In this document: positions 1 through 3,729 of the stretch, in pieces | Layout: each line of letters begins with the position of its first letter | Position numbering within the stretch: position 1 is the first letter of the stretch | Translations under genes and position numbers: made by a program | Origin: Kiritimatiellales bacterium | GTDB taxonomy: Bacteria > Verrucomicrobiota > Kiritimatiellia > Kiritimatiellales > Pontiellaceae | Length of the DNA: 5,131 nucleotides | Reading direction: 5' to 3' | NCBI GenBank assembly: GCA_021734595.1 | Contig: JAIPIO010000277.1 | Span: 1-5,131 of the forward strand | The notes under the pieces: model-generated | What the model was told of the DNA's origin: nothing | Database searches by the model: none | What the model saw: the letters and a program-made list of their open reading frames with translations, nothing else

Positions 1-1
1 G

Positions 2-670
2 GATGACGAGCGGCTGAAAAATCCGCCGGTGGAAGGTTCGGGCGTGCCGGATTATTTCGACGAGATGCTGGCGCGCATCCGCGACATCCGGGCGAGCGAA
101 CGGCGGATGTACCTGCGCGTGAAGGAGATTTTCGCCTTGGCGGGCGACTACGATCCGTCGGCCCAGGAGAGCCTGGCGTTTTTCGCGACGATCCAGAACA
201 AGCTGCACTTCGCCGCAACGGGACGAACTGCACCGGAGTTGATCCATGAACGCGCCGATGCGGCTTCGCCGAACATGGGGCTGACGAGCTGGAAGGGATC
301 GGAGATTCGCAAGACCGACGTGACGGTGGCGAAGAACTATTTGACCGAGCCGGAAATCGACGAACTCAACCGCATTGTGGTGATGTGGCTGGACTATGCG
401 GAGGATCAGGCTCGCCGCCGGAAGCAGGTGTTCCTTAAGGATTGGGCCGAACGGCTGGACCAATTCCTGGAATTCAACGAGCGCCATGTTCTCGGCGACA
501 AGGGGCGCGTGTCCAAACAGGTGGCGGATGGCCATGCAACGGGGCAGTACGAACAATACGAGATGCGGCGCCGAGCGCTCAAGGAGCAGGAAGGCGAGGC
601 CGACACGATCAGGGCACTGGAAGAAATTGCGAAGCGAAAGGAGCGGAAATATGGCAAGGAAAAAGGATGA
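2..670 (+). CDS. RhuM-family protein, 5'-truncated by the window edge
   Basis: The reading frame is open to the left edge and gives 222 residues. RhuM proteins are usually about 330-345 residues, so this is roughly the C-terminal two thirds. The GTG at 29 is not the start, because the residues before it (DDERLKNPP) already match the family. Family hallmarks are RIRDIRASERRMYLRVKEI, then IQNKLHFAATGRTAPELI, then a block with NMGLTSWKG and VTVAKNYL, then LDYAEDQARRRK, and KDWAERLDQFLEFNER. The tail is charged and probably helical (EYEQYEMRRRALKEQEGE onward). RhuM was first named from Salmonella pathogenicity island 3 and is frequent in genomic islands and near restriction or defence genes, but its activity is not established. 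Here it overlaps the next gene by 20 bases, which suggests coupled translation. Codon use looks like that of its neighbours. The family call is firm; the function is unknown. Confidence 0.93.
   Translation, partial: DDERLKNPPVEGSGVPDYFDEMLARIRDIRASERRMYLRVKEIFALAGDYDPSAQESLAFFATIQNKLHFAATGRTAPELIHERADAASPNMGLTSWKGSEIRKTDVTVAKNYLTEPEIDELNRIVVMWLDYAEDQARRRKQVFLKDWAERLDQFLEFNERHVLGDKGRVSKQVADGHATGQYEQYEMRRRALKEQEGEADTIRALEEIAKRKERKYGKEKG
637..643 (+). promoter_or_regulatory. Ribosome binding site of the TPR gene
   Basis: AAAGGAG lies seven bases before the ATG at 651, inside the end of the RhuM gene. It fixes the start of the downstream gene. A longer in-frame reading back to 396 would overlap RhuM by 275 bases, and its extra residues are a composition-biased (Arg/Ser-rich) shadow of the RhuM frame. 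Confidence 0.7.
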
Positions 671-1484
671 TGATGTAGGGGGGCGGCTGGACAACCTGCG
701 CACCTACATGGAGCGGGCGATGGGCGGAGCGGTGCCGAAGATGGGCTCTAAAAAGGAATACGAGGCGCAGGATCTCTATTACGAGGCAATGGAAACCGGC
801 GACATGGATTTGATCTTCAAGGCGCTGGAGATCGATCCCGCCAACGTCGATTGCCAGCTCCAACTGCTGGCCACGTTCGATCCGTCCGAAGAAGAAGGGC
901 TGGAGTTCGCGCGGCATATCGTCAAGACCGCGGAGAAGCGGCTCGGCAAGAAGATGTTCGCGGAGTGCAAGGGCCACTTTTGGGGTATGCTCGAAACGCG
1001 GCCCTACATGCGCGCCCGCAGCAACCTTGCGCAGCGGCTTGTCCGTCTTGGCCGGATCGAAGAAGCGATCATGGAGCACGAAAGCATGCTGGAGCTCTGC
1101 CCGAACGACAACCTCGGCGTCCGCTATGGCCTGCTGGGTCTCTACCTTCAGGAAAACCGGTTGGAAGATGCCCGGCGGTTGCTGTCTGAGTTCGAGGACG
1201 AACGACCCTATAGCTGCATGATGTGCTGGGGCTATGTGCTGGAGCGTTTCTTAAGCGGTGCGCTGGACGAGGCAGCGGTCGCATTGGCCTCCGCCCGTAA
1301 ACAGAACGGTTATGTCGAAGCCTATCTTAAAGGGCACCGCAAGCTGCCGAAGGCGTCTGTCGGGTACTACTCGCCCGGCAGCCGCGAAGAGGCGCGAATC
1401 TGTGCGGAACTTCAGAAGGCGGCGTGGGATGGGTCTCCCGCGGTGTTGGCTTGGCTGGAATTGCAAAAAGAAACAGTGAAATAA
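651..1484 (+). CDS. TPR-like protein with an ST7-like C-terminal region
   Basis: This encodes 277 residues from the ATG at 651, chosen for its good Shine-Dalgarno and because the protein then begins with a plausible charged stretch (MARKKDDD). There is no signal peptide or membrane segment, so it is probably cytoplasmic. Helical-repeat units are visible at about 35-66, 86-118 (ending GHFWGMLETRPYMRAR), 120-152 (NLAQRLVRLGRIEEAIMEHESMLELCPND), 154-187 and 190-222. These follow the alternating small/large residue pattern of tetratricopeptide repeats. The C-terminus (NGYVEAYLKGHRKLP, then YSPGSREEA, then LQKAAW and LAWLELQ) resembles bacterial TPR proteins related to eukaryotic ST7, whose equivalent segment reads NPHVPKYLLEMKSL, GDSEAIAYA, HLAHW. 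That likeness is from memory. TPR proteins normally act as binding scaffolds. The 20-base overlap with RhuM suggests a joint role. No enzymatic function is visible. Confidence 0.82.
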   Translation: MARKKDDDVGGRLDNLRTYMERAMGGAVPKMGSKKEYEAQDLYYEAMETGDMDLIFKALEIDPANVDCQLQLLATFDPSEEEGLEFARHIVKTAEKRLGKKMFAECKGHFWGMLETRPYMRARSNLAQRLVRLGRIEEAIMEHESMLELCPNDNLGVRYGLLGLYLQENRLEDARRLLSEFEDERPYSCMMCWGYVLERFLSGALDEAAVALASARKQNGYVEAYLKGHRKLPKASVGYYSPGSREEARICAELQKAAWDGSPAVLAWLELQKETVK

Positions 1485-1507
1485 CGCCGGTTTTTTCCAA
1501 GACGGGA

Positions 1508-1536
1508 TTGGTGGCGGCGGCGGCTTTCGGTATACT
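1508..1536 (+). promoter_or_regulatory. Probable sigma70-type promoter of prfB
   Basis: TTGGTG at 1508-1513 and TATACT at 1531-1536 are separated by exactly 17 bases. The -10 box matches TATAAT at five of six positions; the -35 box matches only TTG. Transcription would begin near 1542-1544, giving a leader of about 27 bases that opens with the palindrome at 1543-1557. The site sits in the 85-base gap after the TPR gene, so prfB is likely transcribed on its own. The gap shows no convincing terminator for the upstream pair. Confidence 0.5.
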
Positions 1537-1542
1537 CGCGCC

Positions 1543-1557
1543 TTCCAACCATTGGAA
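1543..1557. repeat. Short palindrome TTCCAA-CCA-TTGGAA in the prfB leader
   Basis: Two perfect six-base arms surround a three-base centre. The right arm runs straight into the prfB Shine-Dalgarno (AAAGAGGA, 1556-1563). Similar 15-base palindromes occur at 2826-2840 and 2878-2892, so this may be a dispersed element or a regulator site. With the predicted transcription start next to it, the RNA could begin with a small hairpin. Confidence 0.5.
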
Positions 1558-1569
1558 AGAGGATTTTTT

Positions 1570-2661
1570 ATGTACGACGAAATCAAAAGCAGTCTGGAGT
1601 TGTTTCTCGGTCAGCTGGCGGAGATGAGGGGCTATCTGGATATCGACGCCAAGCGCGCCAAACTGGCGGCGCTCGAGGCCGAAGCCGCCAACCCGGCGTT
1701 CTGGAACGATCAGAACAAGGCGAAGGCGAACATCGCGGCAACCAAGACCCTCACGCGGGTGCTTGAGCCGTTTGACGCCATTGTTGCCGGACTCGACGAT
1801 GTGTCGGTGCTGCTGGAGCTGGCGGAGGCGGGCGAAGACGAGGCGCTGGAGGAAGCGCAGGAGTCGCTGAAGAAGGTGGCGAGCGGTTTCCATGCCTTGG
1901 AAATGCAGTCGCTGCTCGGCGGGGAGTTTGATTCGAAGAATGCCTATCTGGTGCTGCACGCGGGCGCGGGCGGCACGGAAAGCTGCGACTGGGCGGACAT
2001 GCTCTACCGCATGTTCACGCGTTACGCGGAACGCAAGGGTTTTGGCTGCCAGATCCTGGACTACCAGGCGGGGGAAGAGGCGGGCATCAAGAGCGTGGCG
2101 CTGCTGATTTCGGGTCCGTACGCCTACGGCCTGCTGCAGTCGGAACGCGGGGTACACCGGCTGGTGCGCATCAGTCCGTTCGATTCGGCCTCGCGTCGGC
2201 ACACCTCGTTTGTGGCCGCGGATGTTTCGCCGGAGCTGGACGACGATATTGAAATCGACATTGTAGAATCGGATCTGCGGATCGATACCTACCGCGCCCA
2301 GGGGGCCGGCGGCCAGCATGTGAACACAACCGACTCCGCCGTGCGCATTGTGCATGTCCCGACCGGGACGGTGGTGCAGTGCCAGGCGGAACGTTCGCAG
2401 CATAAAAACCGGGCGATGGCCATGAAGATGCTGAAGGCGAAACTTTACGAACTGGAAGAGGATAAAAAGCGCAAGGCGGTCGACCAGCTTTACGGCGACA
2501 AGGGCGAAATTGCCTGGGGACACCAGATCCGCTCCTACGTCATGCAACCCTACACCATGGTGAAGGACCACCGCACCGACGAGCAGGTCGGCAATGTGCA
2601 TGGCGTGCTCGACGGCAACATCGATCCGTTCATCGAGGCGTATTTGAAGAAAAGCAGATAA
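1570..2661 (+). CDS. prfB: Peptide chain release factor 2 (RF2)
   Basis: RF2 recognises UAA and UGA stop codons in the ribosomal A site and triggers hydrolysis of peptidyl-tRNA. The protein has 363 residues against 365 in E. coli. The start is the ATG at 1570, six bases after AAAGAGGA; an in-frame TTG at 1552 lies inside the leader palindrome and is unlikely. The N-terminal coiled region and PCRF domain span about 1-190. The stop-recognition tripeptide is SPF at 202-204 (RISPFDSASRRHTSF), the RF2 type and not the PxT of RF1. The catalytic loop is GGQ at 247-249 (AQGAGGQHVNTTDSAVRI), the glutamine being the usual PrmC methylation target. RSQHKNRAMAMKML follows at about 277. The gene is uninterrupted: the +1 programmed frameshift of most bacterial prfB genes is absent. 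It ends in TAA, is monocistronic by context, and is flanked downstream by a large inverted repeat. Confidence 0.98.
   Translation: MYDEIKSSLELFLGQLAEMRGYLDIDAKRAKLAALEAEAANPAFWNDQNKAKANIAATKTLTRVLEPFDAIVAGLDDVSVLLELAEAGEDEALEEAQESLKKVASGFHALEMQSLLGGEFDSKNAYLVLHAGAGGTESCDWADMLYRMFTRYAERKGFGCQILDYQAGEEAGIKSVALLISGPYAYGLLQSERGVHRLVRISPFDSASRRHTSFVAADVSPELDDDIEIDIVESDLRIDTYRAQGAGGQHVNTTDSAVRIVHVPTGTVVQCQAERSQHKNRAMAMKMLKAKLYELEEDKKRKAVDQLYGDKGEIAWGHQIRSYVMQPYTMVKDHRTDEQVGNVHGVLDGNIDPFIEAYLKKSR
1627..1641 (+). other. Vestigial RF2 programmed-frameshift site (no UGA)
   Basis: In E. coli prfB the frameshift site reads AGGGGG-TAT-CTT-TGA-C, with an internal Shine-Dalgarno-like element just before the slip codon. 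Here the same place reads AGG-GGC-TAT-CTG-GAT and encodes Arg-Gly-Tyr-Leu-Asp (Leu is residue 23). Relative to the E. coli arrangement one base is missing, the UGA is gone, and the frame continues directly into the conserved D-x-DAK segment. The AGGGG run persists at its usual position. It could be a relic or simply the result of the conserved Arg-Gly codons. Confidence 0.8.
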
Positions 2662-2668
2662 AAAGTCG

Positions 2669-2756
2669 GAAACCACGAAATACACCAAATACACGAAATG
2701 GTTTAGGGAATAGGTTTTTTCGTGTGGTTCGTGTGGTTCGTGTATTTCGTGGTTTC
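2669..2756. repeat. Large intergenic inverted repeat with 9-base periodicity
   Basis: The arms GAAACCACGAAATACAC (2669-2685) and GTGTATTTCGTGGTTTC (2740-2756) are perfect 17-base complements. Pairing resumes as ACACGAA (2691-2697) with TTCGTGT (2728-2734), leaving a loop of about 30 bases. Each arm is built of 9-base units: ACCACGAAA, TACACCAAA, TACACGAAA on the left (2672-2698) and CGTGTGGTT, CGTGTGGTT, CGTGTATTT on the right (2721-2747). Repeats of this ACCACGAAA/TACACGAAA type are frequent between genes in PVC and other environmental genomes; this is recalled, not searched. It begins eight bases after prfB and ends nine bases before trpC. It might help end prfB transcription or protect its 3' end, but it is not GC-rich and has no T-run after it, so it is not a standard terminator. 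Confidence 0.85.
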
Positions 2757-2765
2757 AAACCAGCT

Positions 2766-3566
2766 ATGAACATACTTGAACAAATTATCGCGGATAAGCG
2801 CGTAGAGATTGCGGCGCGGAAAAGGTTCCAATCCTTGGAAGAACTGAAAGCAAAAGCTCCAGGCATTGGGAAACTTTTTCCAATGCCTGGAAAAGCGCCG
2901 GATTTCGTCGCGGCGCTGCGCAGCGCACCGATCGGGCTGATTGCGGAGGTGAAGCGCCGCTCGCCGTCGGTGGGGAAAATCCGCGAGCCGTTTGATCCGG
3001 CGGAGATAGGCCGCGATTACGAGGCAAACGGTGCGCAGGCGATCTCGTGCCTGATGGATGAAAAGTATTTCGGCGGCGGTGCCGATGATTTCCGGGCGGT
3101 ACGCGAGGCGGTTGCGCTGCCGATGCTCTATAAGGAGTTTGTGATCGACCCGTGGCAGGTTTATCATGCCCGGGCGCTGGGCGCTTCGGCGGTGCTGCTG
3201 ATTGTTGGCGCCTTGTCCGATGCGGAGTTGGTGGCTTTCATGGCGGAGATCCGGTCCGCAGGCCTGCAGCCGCTGGTGGAGGTGCACAACCGCGAAGAGA
3301 TGGAGCGGGCGATCTGTACGGGTGCGGACTGCATCGGGATCAACAACCGCGACCTGAAAACGTTTGTGACGACGCTGGATACTACGGTTGAGCTTTGCAA
3401 AACGGTTCCGCCGGGTTGCACGGTGATCAGCGAAAGCGGGATCAAATCGCCGGAAGATGTCGCACGGTTGAGGGATGCCGGAGTGCATGCCATACTGGTG
3501 GGCGAAAGCCTGTTGCGGATGGACTCGCCCGGCGCTGCCGCCAAACGTTTAATGGGGTTGTCATAA
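2766..3566 (+). CDS. trpC: Indole-3-glycerol phosphate synthase
   Basis: This enzyme closes the ring of CdRP to form indole-3-glycerol phosphate, CO2 and water, the fourth step of tryptophan synthesis from chorismate, in the cytoplasm. The 266 residues form a TIM barrel of normal length. Catalytic and binding residues of the family are present: E61 and K63 in EVKRRSPSVG, K123 in LYKEF, E172 in VEVHN, N193 in GINNRDL, and E223-S224 in ISESGI. DEKYFGG (98-104) and LVGESLL (phosphate-binding end) also fit. The start is the ATG at 2766; reading back to GTG 2724 only translates the intergenic repeat. No Shine-Dalgarno precedes this ATG, which is unusual beside the other genes. Residues 31-43 (APGIGKLFPMPGK) come from a palindrome and look like an insertion. 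No other trp gene is nearby, so the pathway genes appear dispersed. Confidence 0.97.
   Translation: MNILEQIIADKRVEIAARKRFQSLEELKAKAPGIGKLFPMPGKAPDFVAALRSAPIGLIAEVKRRSPSVGKIREPFDPAEIGRDYEANGAQAISCLMDEKYFGGGADDFRAVREAVALPMLYKEFVIDPWQVYHARALGASAVLLIVGALSDAELVAFMAEIRSAGLQPLVEVHNREEMERAICTGADCIGINNRDLKTFVTTLDTTVELCKTVPPGCTVISESGIKSPEDVARLRDAGVHAILVGESLLRMDSPGAAAKRLMGLS
2826..2840. repeat. Palindrome TTCCAA-TCC-TTGGAA inside trpC
   Basis: Perfect six-base arms and a three-base centre give the same form as the palindrome in the prfB leader. It encodes residues 21-25 (FQSLE). Because S-L-E-E-L is common at this place in TrpC proteins, the match could be coincidental or an insertion that has adapted to the reading frame. 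Confidence 0.35.
2858..2892. repeat. Hairpin-forming palindrome inserted in the trpC coding region
   Basis: CCAGGCATTGG (2859-2869) and CCAATGCCTGG (2880-2890) are perfect 11-base complements, extended by one outer T-A pair (2858 with 2891) and a few inner A-T pairs, with a loop of at most ten bases. The right arm continues as TTCCAATGCCTGGAA (2878-2892), which resembles the other two TTCCAA-type palindromes. It is 35 bases long and encodes about residues 31-43 in the variable segment between the N-terminal helix and the conserved DFVAALR region. The reading frame is kept. Confidence 0.7.
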
Positions 3567-3633
3567 TTTTTAATTCGGCTATTTTTTCCTTTCTATCCTG
3601 AAATATATATGCACTATCTCTGATTCTGTTTCA

Positions 3634-3663
3634 TTGACGACAATAGCAATTGGAAGGTACGAC
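3634..3663 (+). promoter_or_regulatory. Possible weak promoter before the pilus gene
   Basis: The 163-base gap 3567-3729 separates trpC from the pilus gene, so a promoter is expected. TTGACG (3634-3639) is a good -35 box, matching TTGACA at five of six positions. At 18 bases distance there is only TACGAC (3658-3663), a poor -10. The first part of the gap (3567-3610) is AT-rich with T-runs but has no clear stem, so no trpC terminator is claimed. Confidence 0.22.
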
Positions 3664-3691
3664 CGGATTGCGCTATGAGGGGTAAACGGAC

Positions 3692-3708
3692 CGCGGTTCG
3701 CGGTTCGG
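3692..3708. repeat. Short tandem CGCGGTT repeat upstream of the pilus gene
   Basis: Two exact 7-base copies (CGCGGTT at 3692-3698 and 3699-3705) are followed by a partial CGG. They overlap an eight-base palindrome ACCGCGGT (3690-3697). The repeat lies 21 bases before the start codon and would be in the leader RNA or near an operator. No regulator can be named. Confidence 0.35.
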
Positions 3709-3715
3709 CGTAGAC

Positions 3716-3720
3716 AGGGG
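3716..3720 (+). promoter_or_regulatory. Ribosome binding site supporting the TTG start at 3730
   Basis: AGGGG ends nine bases before TTG 3730. An in-frame TGA at 3676 closes the frame upstream, and no ATG or GTG lies between that stop and 3730. The next in-frame ATG (3850) would remove the conserved DIGDSGVK motif. TTG is therefore the only start that keeps the domain whole. Confidence 0.6.
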
Positions 3721-3729
3721 AAGAAGACG

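Noticed and set aside
462..474. AATTCC-T-GGAATT palindrome in the RhuM gene
   Set aside because: It encodes the conserved QFLEF segment and differs in sequence from the TTCCAA family, so chance is the simplest explanation.
396..650. N-terminal extension of the TPR gene back to 396
   Set aside because: The extra residues are Arg/Ser-rich, come from another frame of the conserved RhuM gene, and have no SD, whereas ATG 651 has a good one.
1484..1507. Terminator after the TPR gene at CGCCGGTTTTTTCC
   Set aside because: A T-run follows a GC-rich patch, but no complementary stem could be found before it.
1327..2694. Long open frame on the - strand (455 residues) opposite prfB
   Set aside because: It lies antisense to a fully conserved prfB and the end of the TPR gene, has a His/Arg/Leu-rich composition with no recognisable domain, and is the usual shadow of GC-rich coding sequence.
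2724..2765. GTG start of trpC at 2724
   Set aside because: The 14 added residues are only the translated 9-base repeat; TrpC homologues begin at the MxILxxIxxxK motif that starts at 2766.
2703..3488. Open frame on the - strand (261 residues) opposite trpC
   Set aside because: It is antisense to an intact trpC, and its tail (KYTNHTNHTKK) is simply the translated intergenic repeat.
3651..3671. Sigma54 promoter before the pilus gene (GG...GC)
   Set aside because: The GG at 3656 and GC at 3670 are separated by 12 bases and not the required 10, and the flanking bases do not match.
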